A DNA stretch of 64,000 bases from Symsagittifera roscoffensis (taxonomy: Eukaryota; Xenacoelomorpha; Acoela; Convolutidae): positions 35,479,966 to 35,543,965 of the forward strand of contig NC_087067.1 in assembly GCF_963678635.1 (NCBI RefSeq), read 5' to 3'. Below are positions 47,014 through 55,849 of the stretch, one piece after another (positions within the stretch are counted from its first letter, which is position 1; every line of letters begins with the position of its first letter). The position numbers and the translations under genes were made by a program. Below the pieces are notes generated by a model. It was given only the letters and a program-made list of their open reading frames with translations, was not told the DNA's origin and ran no database searches.

Positions 47014-47242
47014 AGTAGTATTGTAATCCGCCGTGTGTCCTTAGGGGGGGGGGTCTTTTCGACGGTAGGGGTCTTTGGGGTCCTACCAAAAGTAGGGTCC
47101 AAAAGGACCCATCTTTTTTAAAGACCCCAAAGTACCCTGCCCGAAATAAAAAGACCCCTCTCTTAGGACACCCGACAGACAAAATACTTTGGTATTTATT
47201 TTCGCGCGGTGGTTAAATTTAATCCCTTCCAAACTTTCCCAC
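47014..47242 (+). repeat. Polinton left terminal inverted repeat
   Basis: Starts AGTAGTATTGTAATCCGCC and carries a G-run around 47044-47053, then a series of short GGGTCC/GGACCC and GACCCC words. It is complementary to 63689-63923. Confidence 0.93.
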
Positions 47243-47439
47243 TGTTCAACTAAATAAGTTTGAGACCCCATTAAAAAACTGACCTGCTTGAGAAGGAGGA
47301 AGGACGTGACAAATAATAAGAGGGTAAGAAGGTAAAGAGGACTTGATAAATAATAGATAAAGTAACATATAAAAAAAAGAAAAAATAAAATAAAAACGGA
47401 ATGTTGACAAGAGTACGGATAGGAGAGCAGAGGAAGGGT

Positions 47440-47790
47440 TTACGGCCACATCCGCATGTCGTCTTCGGGATCCGACCAAGGGACATGAAGAATACTGACT
47501 AGACGCTCCATTTGAAATTTGAAGCGCCACTCAGTACTCTCGAATCTCGCACCCAGAGACTCGCACAGCCAGAAATTTTCCATGCTCCCCACATCAACAC
47601 ACACATATTCAAATATGCCCTCCTTTTTCTCAAATGCAACCTCAATGTAATGCAGCTTAAAATTCGCTGCAGTGGTGGCCGGGGTAAACTCTACGGTCAC
47701 ACCAAAGATATTTTTACCTTCGTGAGTTCCAGGTCCCACATAAGGCAAATCAATGGGTGACTCGTGGAGACCACCAAGGGGAATATCCAT
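47440..47790 (-). CDS. Polinton unknown protein near left end
   Basis: A minus-strand frame of about 116 codons begins MDIPLGGLHESPIDLPYVG and ends MRMWP. It contains several Trp, and has no recognised domain. On its 5' side, GT...TTTAG-type sequence (47791-47864) followed by a short in-phase HFSDLLNFKPVEMK block (near 47865-47906) behind TTTTTTCCAG suggests it is a last exon. It runs opposite to the neighbouring plus-strand genes, beside the terminal repeat. It could be a cargo gene rather than a core gene. Confidence 0.45.
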   Translation of the reverse strand: MDIPLGGLHESPIDLPYVGPGTHEGKNIFGVTVEFTPATTAANFKLHYIEVAFEKKEGIFEYVCVDVGSMENFWLCESLGARFESTEWRFKFQMERLVSILHVPWSDPEDDMRMWP

Positions 47791-47922
47791 CTAAACACAT
47801 GAAAATAGGTTGAAATCATTAGTTAGAAATAGGAGTGAGTAAGTGGTATCTAGAAGGTTACTTTCATTTCCACTGGCTTGAAATTCAGCAGGTCGGAGAA
47901 GTGCTGGAAAAAATAAAAAAAA

Positions 47923-48360
47923 ATGAAATTGGAAAAACGTAGAGTTACTACAAAAGACTTGGAAATTATTCATGAAATTTTTATTACTTTGAAAAAAACC
48001 TATCCGGAACACACCAACCGTCGAAATTATTTCTTAGCTGCATGTTCACTGTTCTTCTTCTCAACTACTAATGATATAAATTACGATGTTGCTATCAAGT
48101 TGAGACCCTATGGGGGTCTGATCGGTATAGACAATTCTTCTTTGGATAAATATTTAAATGATTCGAAAATTTTACGAACGCATGCTATTTTACACGATGC
48201 CGCCGGTTTTGTCCGCGAAGTTTATAACACTGGTCCCACATACTGCTATGTTTTACCATGGAAATGCAACAGTAGTTTGATTGGTCATTTGAGTGGAATT
48301 ACGTTTTGTTTGTATATCAAACTGAAGAAACCGAAACTCTACCATTTTTTAGAATGCTGA
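47923..48360 (+). CDS. Polinton unknown protein, 145 aa
   Basis: An open frame of 145 codons starts MKLEKRRVTTKDLEIIHEIF and ends LYHFLEC. The middle has a Tyr/Thr-rich stretch (GPTYCYVLPWKC) and an ITFCLYIKLKKP end. It is the first plus-strand gene of the element. I do not recognise a domain, and no transmembrane segment is clear. Its position beside the exonuclease-like gene suggests it belongs to the element. Confidence 0.55.
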   Translation: MKLEKRRVTTKDLEIIHEIFITLKKTYPEHTNRRNYFLAACSLFFFSTTNDINYDVAIKLRPYGGLIGIDNSSLDKYLNDSKILRTHAILHDAAGFVREVYNTGPTYCYVLPWKCNSSLIGHLSGITFCLYIKLKKPKLYHFLEC

Positions 48361-48365
48361 AAGAA

Positions 48366-48926
48366 AAATCAGTTGTGTTGGATTTTGAGGGATTTTGACA
48401 CCAGAAAAACAAATTTATAGTAAAAGAATTAGCTATAACAACTTCCGACTACAGTGATTCCCTAATTTTTCTACCTCCAGTTAATTTCAATTCCCTTCCA
48501 AAATCTGAACAAAAAGCCTACAACTGGCTGACAAATTATTTGCACGGACTTCATTGGGATAGCGGTGATTATTTATACCTGAATTTGAACCAAATCATTC
48601 AAAGTTTTGTCTTAAGAAACCCCAATGCTGTATTCTACGCCAAAGGAAAAGAAAAAGCTGATTTTTTATCCAAATACTTAGACCGCAAAGTTGTGAATCT
48701 TGACGATTTGGGCTGTCCACGAGTCGAACAATTATATTTCAAGAACTTTGTGAATTGTAACAAACACCTACCGCACCATAACTCTAAAAATCATTGTGCG
48801 TTAAAAAAGTCGAAAGCGTTCTTTGATTGGTTGAAAAATGAGTGTCAACAACGAGCGTCAGGGGAAAGTGGAGACATACATATCTCCAAATTCAGTTCTT
48901 TGTGCTTGGATGACACCAGAAAGTAA
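48366..48926 (+). CDS. DnaQ-like/exonuclease-related Polinton protein
   Basis: The region contains a VLDFEGF-like stretch followed by an FIVKELAI-like stretch at left, resembling the first motif of DnaQ-like 3'-5' exonucleases (DxE). Farther right are an NAVFYAKGKEKADFLSKYL stretch, a LDDLGCPRVEQL stretch, and a Cys/His-rich CNKHLPHHNSKNHCALKKS. Proteins with this combined pattern are seen in many animals and in mobile elements. The family name is inferred from motif pattern only; the catalytic set cannot be verified by eye. Confidence 0.4.
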
Positions 48927-49182
48927 CATAAAGATTTCATTGACCAGGATTGAACGCATTGATTGTAGAGGCCAAGTATTTCAACGAAAAGAACAAGTTA
49001 CACTTTCTGAAGAAGAGTTGTGCACTTTGAGGAGGTTCTTCTCCGTGATTGACCAATTCATCTACTTTCAACGATTCAAATACATCAGTAAGGTTACCCA
49101 GCAAGCGCGGTCTTTGTCTTCCCAAGCTAGTCTTAGTGCCCAAACGTCAACCAGGAGTTCAAATGGATCTAACCAGCAGTGA
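48838..49182 (+). CDS. PC4-like candidate DNA-binding protein A
   Basis: A 114-codon frame overlaps the end of the previous gene. Its centre has an IKISLTRIERID strand, a GQVFQRKEQVTLSEEELCTL block and an RRFFSVIDQF helix. This resembles the beta-sheet/helix of PC4-type (transcriptional coactivator p15) single-stranded-DNA-binding domains, with a Ser/Thr/Gln-rich tail. A stronger relative sits at 55325-55759. Both are plausible ssDNA-binding proteins for replication or late transcription, by inference. Confidence 0.4.
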   Translation: MSVNNERQGKVETYISPNSVLCAWMTPESNIKISLTRIERIDCRGQVFQRKEQVTLSEEELCTLRRFFSVIDQFIYFQRFKYISKVTQQARSLSSQASLSAQTSTRSSNGSNQQ

Positions 49183-49369
49183 ACTACCCAATGAGATTCA
49201 AAAAATAATAAGAGAAGATTCTGTGAAGAAAATTGTGTATCATGCCAAAACTGATCATGTCCCAGCCAATTATGTTTTGGAAATGCACTATGATTTTGAT
49301 GATGATAATAAACCGAGTGTCTATACAGGTTATACACGATATGAAATTTATTACTGTTCAGATGCTTAA
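49163..49369 (+). CDS. Small Polinton protein, 68 aa
   Basis: A 68-codon frame overlaps the end of the previous gene by 20 bases, in a tightly packed cluster. It starts MDLTSSELPNEIQKIIRED and ends TRYEIYYCSDA, with an acidic DFDDDN patch. No family is recognised. An upstream in-frame ATG (49049) overlaps the preceding gene more and is less likely. Confidence 0.45.
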   Translation: MDLTSSELPNEIQKIIREDSVKKIVYHAKTDHVPANYVLEMHYDFDDDNKPSVYTGYTRYEIYYCSDA

Positions 49370-49444
49370 GTAATTTTTTTATATATGATATATATTTTTC
49401 ATTCTGCAAGTTCGAGAGTGAGAGAAAGCGGTAGGGAAATTGAA

Positions 49445-49723
49445 ATGAATGACACAGTAGTTGACGAGACTGATGGAACTATAGTTACCGATTTTGTGTA
49501 TGATGAAAATCATATGGAGAAAAAATCATGGAAATTTTGCAATAACGTGACTGTACCACGGTCTGAAGTAGTTTTCATGTCACAAATGGTGTTAATTCTG
49601 ATTTTATTGGCTTTTTGTATCTTTAAAATTTCATTAACGCAGTTAACTTGTGAAGAAACCTCAGTTTGGTTCTCAATTTTATCGGGTTTAGTTGGTTATG
49701 TATTACCAAATCCAAGAATATGA
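49445..49723 (+). CDS. Small membrane protein of Polinton
   Basis: A 92-codon frame. An acidic N-terminus (MNDTVVDETDGTIV) is followed by a Trp-containing stretch, then a hydrophobic helix around residues 45-60 (VVFMSQMVLILILLAFCIF-like). It ends TCEETSVWFSILSGLVGYVL then PNPRI. That C-terminal motif is shared by many Polinton-type elements and is of unknown function. The start at 49445 is preferred over an upstream ATG that adds 20 unlikely residues. It overlaps the ATPase start by 4 bases (ATGA), a sign of a compact cluster. Confidence 0.6.
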   Translation: MNDTVVDETDGTIVTDFVYDENHMEKKSWKFCNNVTVPRSEVVFMSQMVLILILLAFCIFKISLTQLTCEETSVWFSILSGLVGYVLPNPRI

Positions 49724-50442
49724 ATAAAGTTATTGATACATCTACGAGACTTTTTTTAGCCATCGTGGGCCCCTCGGAATCTGGAAAAACAGAGCTGATA
49801 TTCAAATTGTTGAAAGGAAAAACATTTTATCCCAAATTTCAAAGAGCCCTATACTTTTACAAAGAGATTCAGCCTCTTTATAGTGAAAAATCCAATACCC
49901 ACAGCATTGATCTAACTTTCATAAAATTCAATGGCTTTGACAGTTTGCGAAACCTTGAAAACATTCTTCTAGTTTTTGATGATTCATGCGAAGAAATCTA
50001 TAACGATAAAGACTTTGTCAAACTTGCAACAGCAGGAAGACACCGAGGACTAGATGTAATATATGTTAAACATAATTTGTTCCAACAAAGCAGATGGTCT
50101 CGAACAATTGATTTAAACACATCACACATCATTCTGTTCAAATCACCTCGTGATATTCAGCAACTTGATCATCTTGGAAGACAATTGAACAACACTAAAT
50201 TTTTGAGACACTGTTATCAGCTCGCTACAAAAGACACATACGGTCATCTTTTAATCGACTTGGATCCGCGTACATCCGATTGTTTGAGATATTGTTCAAA
50301 CATTACACCACCTGGTCCCTCAATTTTTTACTTACCAATAAATCAGGCAGAAGTTACACCTCTCACAAATGAACGCGAAAAAATTATCTATTCTGCAGCA
50401 CATGGTACAATTGAATCCCAGCCAGCTCCGAAGCTTCATTAG
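49720..50442 (+). CDS. Packaging ATPase (FtsK/HerA, A32-like)
   Basis: A 240-codon frame. Walker A is GPSESGKT at residues 17-24 and the Walker B is ILLVFDDSCEE near residues 82-92. A GRHRGLDVIYVKHNLFQQSR sensor-like stretch and an ILFKSPRD block follow. This order is typical of the A32/FtsK-HerA packaging ATPases of Polintons and large DNA viruses. In such elements it drives DNA into capsids. Its start overlaps the end of the membrane-protein gene by 4 bases and it is followed by the small 102-codon frame. It looks whole as read. Confidence 0.85.
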   Translation: MNKVIDTSTRLFLAIVGPSESGKTELIFKLLKGKTFYPKFQRALYFYKEIQPLYSEKSNTHSIDLTFIKFNGFDSLRNLENILLVFDDSCEEIYNDKDFVKLATAGRHRGLDVIYVKHNLFQQSRWSRTIDLNTSHIILFKSPRDIQQLDHLGRQLNNTKFLRHCYQLATKDTYGHLLIDLDPRTSDCLRYCSNITPPGPSIFYLPINQAEVTPLTNEREKIIYSAAHGTIESQPAPKLH

Positions 50443-50677
50443 AAAAACAACAAATCCTCAAGTTATTTCAGTTATATGTGAATGTTTGCTCAATGTAGTC
50501 AATGGCAATGTATCTGTTAATATTCCAAACATTGAAAATTTCGAAGTGGCATACAAACTTTTAATCAGCCGAAAAACAAAACTTGAACGAAAACGAGCAA
50601 TTATTCTAACGAAACAAGGTTTCAACTTGATCAGACTGATACTTTACTTCTGCTACAGATACTTACCATCAGCATAA
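50369..50677 (+). CDS. Small conserved Polinton protein, 102 aa
   Basis: A helix-rich, basic, 102-codon frame with an NVVNGNVSVNIPNIENFEV stretch and an AYKLLISRKTKLERKRAIIL stretch. Small proteins with an NVxNGNV motif followed by a Lys/Arg-rich helix and a hydrophobic end are common in Polinton-like elements, function uncertain. The N-terminus overlaps the ATPase end. The C-terminus is hydrophobic/aromatic. Confidence 0.55.
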   Translation: MNAKKLSILQHMVQLNPSQLRSFIRKTTNPQVISVICECLLNVVNGNVSVNIPNIENFEVAYKLLISRKTKLERKRAIILTKQGFNLIRLILYFCYRYLPSA

Positions 50678-50680
50678 AAC

Positions 50681-51547
50681 ATGGCAGCAGAAGAGTTTGT
50701 TTTAATTCCAAAACATACATATATCCGTGAGCAACCGCATGCATCACAAGTGCTATTTAACAGCTCAATTAAACTCAAAAAGTCCCAGTTATCTTACTTG
50801 AACCGCATGAGACCTCTAATACCCACGAAGCAAAACTCAGTATCGACTGAAACTCTTCCACTACCCCTTCCACCAACACCTCCCTCAACGCCTATTGTTG
50901 ACCCTGGGGAACAATCAACAGGACTTCTTACAGAAGATGAAACTAATCAATATCAGGAAGGTGGGGAGGAAGAGGAGAAGCGGATTGTGGATGAGAAGGA
51001 GCGAAAGGATAATAAAATAAACTATGAACGCATTCTATTACAATTGCAAATAAGGGACGATAAAAGATTCACGAGAGCTAAAAATATCCTGGAGGTTATC
51101 AAAAGCTCAACTCGAGTCTCAATAAACGCCATGGATGAAACAATTTATGTTGACAATGTACCAACCGGTCTCAAAGCAGCATCGTTTTTGTATGATATAC
51201 ACAAGCAAACTAAAATACTACACAACCCTGCTCACATGATGATTTTATCCGCTCTCGAACTTACCGAAGAGTCTGTTATTAACAAGTATGCCAAACACGC
51301 GGTTCAGTCAAAGATTAAAGAACAGGCCCAACGAGGAACCAAAAGTCCAACCAAATCTCCGTCAACATCGGGCAAAACAAAAACCCTCGACAGTAGTAAG
51401 CCATCATCAAAATCAAAACAAACCAAACGACTCAAAACAAGAAAGAAAGCCACCACGGAAAGAGTCAAAGAAAGAGAGAAAGACGAAGACAACGCTGAAT
51501 CGTACGTCAGATTCTTCAACGTCAGAAAAGACGGAGACGAAAAGTAA
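50681..51547 (+). CDS. Polinton protein, 288 aa, with basic tail
   Basis: A 288-codon frame. The N-terminus is MAAEEFVLIPKHTYIREQ, followed by a Pro-rich stretch (LPLPLPPTPPSTP) and an acidic Glu-rich stretch. A central helical/strand domain carries IYVDNVPTG and the motif AHMMILSALEL, and the C-terminus is a long Lys/Ser-rich basic tail. Similar proteins sit between ATPase and integrase in many Polintons; some have been proposed as minor structural proteins. I cannot prove its fold. The basic tail suggests DNA or capsid contact. Confidence 0.55.
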   Translation: MAAEEFVLIPKHTYIREQPHASQVLFNSSIKLKKSQLSYLNRMRPLIPTKQNSVSTETLPLPLPPTPPSTPIVDPGEQSTGLLTEDETNQYQEGGEEEEKRIVDEKERKDNKINYERILLQLQIRDDKRFTRAKNILEVIKSSTRVSINAMDETIYVDNVPTGLKAASFLYDIHKQTKILHNPAHMMILSALELTEESVINKYAKHAVQSKIKEQAQRGTKSPTKSPSTSGKTKTLDSSKPSSKSKQTKRLKTRKKATTERVKEREKDEDNAESYVRFFNVRKDGDEK

Positions 51548-51582
51548 AAGATGGGAAACCTACACCAACTGAGGAAAAACTT

Positions 51583-52194
51583 TTGAAAAAGAGTTACACA
51601 GATAAAGGTCCAGCATTGTTCGGTAGTGTTAAAACTTTGAAGGCTACAACGGTCATACCAAGACGAAAAGTTAAACATTTTTTACATACAGAACCATCTT
51701 ATACAAAATACCGAACAGTTCGCCGCAAAATAGCTCTGCTTAAAGTGATAGTTTATGACATAAACGAAATATGGTCAATCGATTTGGCATATGTTGATAA
51801 ACTAGCAAAATACAACAAAGATATCAAATATCTTTTAGTTGCAGTAGATTGCATGTCCCGTTATCTTCGCGTGCAGCCACTGAAATCAAAGTATGCCACA
51901 ACAACTGCAGAAGCGTTCAATCAAATGATAAAGACAGAGAAACCGAAAAAAGTCTGGGTAGATAAAGGCACCGAGTTCAAGGGGTCATTCAAAACTTTAT
52001 GTGAGAAAAAGGGTATCAAGACATACACAACAGAGAGTGAAAAGAAGTCCGCTTTCGCCGAGAGGAACATTCGATCACTAAAAAGTTTGATTTATAAGTA
52101 TTTGGAGGACAAATGGACCTACTCTTACATCGATAAGCTTCAAGACTTTGTCAACACAATAAATTCGAGAACAAACCGCGTCATCAAATTAGCC
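51583..52194 (+). CDS. Retroviral-type integrase
   Basis: The frame reads through an integrase core: an IWSIDLAYVD strand with the first Asp, a KKVWVDKGTEFKG strand with the second Asp, and SAFAERNIRSLK with the Glu. This D,D-E pattern is the RNase H fold of retroviral-type integrases used by Polintons to insert into the host chromosome. The frame opens slightly upstream of 51583, so its start is uncertain. It runs into the assembly gap, so its end is unknown. Confidence 0.8.
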
Positions 52195-52394
52195 NNNNNN
52201 NNNNNNNNNNNNNNNNNNNNNNNNNNNNNNNNNNNNNNNNNNNNNNNNNNNNNNNNNNNNNNNNNNNNNNNNNNNNNNNNNNNNNNNNNNNNNNNNNNNN
52301 NNNNNNNNNNNNNNNNNNNNNNNNNNNNNNNNNNNNNNNNNNNNNNNNNNNNNNNNNNNNNNNNNNNNNNNNNNNNNNNNNNNNNNNNNNNNNN
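52195..52394. other. Assembly gap (200 N) inside Polinton
   Basis: A run of exactly 200 N between the integrase and the core-like peptide. Sequence is missing here, and the true length is unknown. Confidence 0.98.
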
Positions 52395-52770
52395 CAGACA
52401 GCGGGGTAGTGGCTTCGGTGCTCTGGCTATGGGTATTGGACGAGTAGCACTTCCGTTAGCTCGGAAATTTATAGTACCAGCAGCAAAACGTATTGGAAAA
52501 GAATTACTTATTCAAGCAGCACCCGAATTAATAGACATAGCAACCAGGAAGAAAACGCCCAAACAAGCCTTGAAAAACACAGTAAAAAACACAATTAAAA
52601 AACAAGTTGGAGCTGGACGCAGTAAGTCCCATATGAGCAGAAAACGGAAGAGAGCAACAACAACAACAACAACAACAAGAAAAAGAAAAACAAAAGCTCT
52701 CATTCCACAGAAACGAACCCCACTGAGAAGTCGGTCCAACTTTTTCACCAAAGTACGAAATGATTTCTAA
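52395..52770 (+). CDS. Basic core-like peptide (partial at gap)
   Basis: An open frame enters from the gap and encodes a Gly/Ala-rich amphipathic stretch (GSGFGALAMGIGRVALPLAR) and an Ile/Leu-rich helix, then a strongly basic C-terminus with Lys/Arg runs, a Thr run and a KRTPLRSRSN end. This resembles adenovirus pX- or VI-type core or membrane-active peptides carried by Polintons. The N-terminus lies in the gap. Whether it is joined to the integrase frame cannot be known. Confidence 0.5.
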
Positions 52771-54077
52771 TTTATTGCCAACTGAAGCAACTCACAGCTC
52801 ATTAGATTTATTTGAAAAACCTCCTCTACTCGTTACATTTGAAAATGCGTTCACTCAAAAAAATGGTCCATCTTATTCACCTGATGGTCCTATGCTCGAA
52901 TTCGAAGTTTTAGGAGATAGAAACAACTTTATCGATCTTCAACGAACTCGCTTGGAGATTGTAGCAACGCGTTGTTCAAAATAATGGTAATGTACTGCGA
53001 ACTCATGCTACAGAGGCAGCACAACGAGACACCCCATATTTGGTTAACAATCCACTTTCATCTTTATTTTCCGAATGCACAATGTCCTTGAATGGAGAAA
53101 AAATTTCAACAACCAATGCCAATTTTGCCCATAAGAGTTTCATTGAGACCGAATTTTCACATGGTAATGATGCAAAGAAAACATGGCTTGCTTGTCAAGG
53201 TTATTATTATGAAGATAATCCATCAGGTATTGATGGTGCCAATGGGCGAGCTGAAGATGTCGCTGAACGTAAACGAATCGTAGCTGCATCAACCGAATTC
53301 CGTTTATTTGGTAAAGTTGCTTGTGATTTTTTATCATGTGACAAACATCTTATCAGCGGTGTTACAATAAGACTTTCTCTGAGACGATCTCTTAATGACT
53401 TTTTTATTATGTCTGAGCATAGAGATAAACATTACCGTGTTGAAATCACTGAGGCTAACCTATATGTGCGCAAAATGACAGTAACCGATTTTGTGCTATC
53501 GTCGATAGAAAAAACTCTGTTGAAAACACCCGCAATATACAATTATTTTGAAGTTTTACCTAGAACTTTTTTGGCCACAACTGGTGTGCAAAGCTGGCGA
53601 CAAGAAGACGTTTTTGCCAAAGAGCCAGTTCGTCGAATGATTTTAGCAATGAGCTCGAATACAGCATACCTGGGAACTAACCGAACAAACCCGTTTCATT
53701 ATCAAAAATTTCAGCTGAATGAAATCATTGTTTACCGAAACGGTCTGCCCATTGCAGGAACTCCTGTGTCAACGACTGATAACAAAAGAATATACTATAA
53801 CACATTGGAAGCTCTAGACTTTGTTTTCAACAATAGTCATGGAATCAGTTTGGCTAATTATCACAATAATTATATTATGGCATTTGATCTCACATCTACT
53901 CAGGAGGCTTCACATGACTTTATTCATCCTGAATTGACCAATTGCACCATTTCAGTAGAACTAAAGTTTGATGCACCGCTGGGGGAAAATGTAGAATTAC
54001 TTTTCATGGGAGAGCGTGCATCAACAGTTTACGTGCGTTCCGATAGAAAAATAGCTAAAAACACTCTAATGAGTTGA
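52760..54077 (+). CDS. Capsid-type protein (F54H12.2-like)
   Basis: The region carries an LDLFEKPP start, a LEFEVLGDRNNFIDLQRTRL stretch, an NNPLSSLFSECTMSLNGEKI stretch, a long middle with an LFGKVACDFLSCDKHLISG block, and a YIMAFDLTSTQE stretch close to the end. The pattern matches the family annotated F54H12.2-like in animals. By general knowledge of Polintons this is the PY-type protein, thought to be the double jelly-roll major capsid protein. It lies between the core-like peptide and the protease, as expected. Confidence 0.7.
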
Positions 54078-54081
54078 CTCG

Positions 54082-54529
54082 GTGAAAAAAATGGACAATT
54101 TACAGATTACTGAGCTTATTCACCGATGCAAGCATTTGAAACATCGATTTTGTGGCATTTTTCCCGCTAACTTAGCATTTAATACAATATTGAAACGTGA
54201 CAATACTTTCATGATAGTGAACGCATCAAACTCAGACCAGCCAGGAACTCATTGGTTACTGTTTGCTCAAGCTGGTGGTCAAATCTTTTTTTGCAGATCC
54301 TCTTGGACGAAGCCTACACAACTATCCATATGTATACAAAAATATGAGACGTTCTATCCATGAGGGAAACCAAATACTGATGAATAAGCCAATCCAATCA
54401 GCTAACTCGGTCTCGTGCGGACTTTATTGTATTTATGTTGCTCATGTTATAATTTCATCTAAATTTCCTATAGGTTTCAAGGTTAATGACCATGACATGA
54501 TGCGTTTTGCTAAACATATGATGTTATAA
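54082..54529 (+). CDS. Adenain-like cysteine protease
   Basis: The region has an N-terminal helical part, a GTHWLLFAQ stretch with the catalytic His, an FADPLG-like stretch, and an SVSCGLYCIYVAHV stretch with the catalytic Cys. This His...Cys order with an SCGxYC motif fits the adenain (C5/ULP-like) proteases that mature capsids in adenoviruses and Polintons. It directly follows the capsid-type protein. Confidence 0.75.
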
Positions 54530-54633
54530 CTTTGTGATACTGATGCATTTCTTTAAGGATTTATAATTTATTTTTAAGAAAAAAACATGTTTTATGGTTG
54601 CTAGAACACTTGTCTCTGGCGTTATCGCAGGCT

Positions 54634-55281
54634 CTAAGAACCGTTTTCAGAGTTTAATTTTTTTTCCATTACAAATTTAACAAACAAAGTATTTGAATCA
54701 ATCTCTAATCGACCATAACCACTCAAAATGATATCAATAATTTTAGAAAACTCGGCGGCATTATTTCCATTCAAAATATTAATGAAGCGTTCAATTGTTA
54801 CATTAGTGATTAAATCAGTTTGAGTTTGAATGGATTGAGTTTGTGAAGCAAAGCAAACTTGTGGCAATCTTCTTCGTAGAGAAGCACCACCAATGTCAGT
54901 TGAGTTGTTAATAGAATTGTTGTAGTTGACAGCAATTTTTAATTTTTCCATCAGGGGTCCCGATAGGTGAAGTTTACTGCAACCCAATATTAGATGCTTG
55001 AAAGATGAGAGCAGACAAGGTACAACGAAAGTGGTTGAGGTCATCTTTTTCACTACGTCGACACAATCCTTGGTTACTTCGATGAGAACATGGATGTGGG
55101 GATGGTCATTGTCGAGCAATTGGGCGCAAGACTCGTTCTGAATTGAGTGGGTTGCAAATGCAAAATTTGTGTTTAGAGGGAGTTGTGAGGCGTCGGGTTC
55201 GTTGTTCAGAATAAAAAATTTAAAATTCTTTCGAAATTTTTTCAAAAACTCAGGCGACTGCTCATACATTGCTTCAACCAT
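54634..55281 (-). CDS. Minus-strand protein with HUH-like motif
   Basis: A 215-codon frame. A DNDHPHIHVLIEV stretch (around residues 58-70) matches the H-hydrophobic-H (HUH) metal-binding motif of Rep and relaxase endonucleases. An FKFFILNNEP strand precedes it and a hydrophobic/Cys-rich stretch (LGCSKLHLSG) follows. A clear catalytic Tyr motif cannot be fixed. No such protein is part of the standard Polinton core, and the HUH reading rests on one motif. It is paired with the PC4-like gene on the same strand and separated from it by about 40 bases. Confidence 0.4.
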   Translation of the reverse strand: MVEAMYEQSPEFLKKFRKNFKFFILNNEPDASQLPLNTNFAFATHSIQNESCAQLLDNDHPHIHVLIEVTKDCVDVVKKMTSTTFVVPCLLSSFKHLILGCSKLHLSGPLMEKLKIAVNYNNSINNSTDIGGASLRRRLPQVCFASQTQSIQTQTDLITNVTIERFINILNGNNAAEFSKIIDIILSGYGRLEIDSNTLFVKFVMEKKLNSENGS

Positions 55282-55324
55282 TTTGCTGGTTAAATCAAAT
55301 TATTCAAACGTTTTTTTTTCTGTT

Positions 55325-55759
55325 TCAGGCAACTCTACACTTTTTATGATTCGAGTATTCATCATCCGCATCGTTTTCATCGCCACTTTCAGCACATTCT
55401 TTTTTGGGAGGGATTAATCGTTTTGACGTGTATCGTCTTTTATGATGTTTATCATTTACAGCTGAGGAGGATGAGGAGGAGGAGGAAGAAGATGAAGTCT
55501 TTTCACCAGTTTGTTTTTTAACCAATTTTTTAATCTTTGAATAATTATCTGCCAAACAATCAAATTCTCTTGTCGTTAAGGTCACTGCTTGATAACATTT
55601 AAATACACCATCTTCATTCTTTCTATATAACTTAACTGCGATATATGTACCCGTTTTGTCAAAAGTTTTTGTTCCAACCCGTACAATGCGTTTTTCTCCC
55701 CAAGATATATCTTGAAAATCATCGTAAAAGTCTGTATCATTTTCTAGCGACGAGTACAT
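55325..55759 (-). CDS. PC4-like candidate DNA-binding protein B
   Basis: A 144-codon frame starting MYSSLENDTDFYDDFQ. A WGEKRIVRVGTKTFDKTG strand pair, YIAVKLYRKNEDG, and VTLTTREFDCLADNY correspond well to the beta sheet and dimer helix of PC4-type ssDNA-binding domains. A Ser-run and basic tail (KHHKRRYTSKRL) and an acidic end follow. An upstream in-frame ATG (55846) adds a hydrophobic/Thr-rich stretch and is less likely. It may coat ssDNA or act in transcription; this is inferred from fold pattern. Confidence 0.6.
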   Translation of the reverse strand: MYSSLENDTDFYDDFQDISWGEKRIVRVGTKTFDKTGTYIAVKLYRKNEDGVFKCYQAVTLTTREFDCLADNYSKIKKLVKKQTGEKTSSSSSSSSSSSAVNDKHHKRRYTSKRLIPPKKECAESGDENDADDEYSNHKKCRVA

Positions 55760-55849
55760 AGTGGTGGTGGTAACGGTAGTGACTTGTTGGTTCAACTGTT
55801 TTATGATAGAATGAAATGAATAATGAATTGGATAGAAGATAAACAAATA

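Noticed and set aside
53092-53337. Other frames over the capsid gene
   Set aside because: Shadows of the capsid-type protein in alternate frames, with biased composition.
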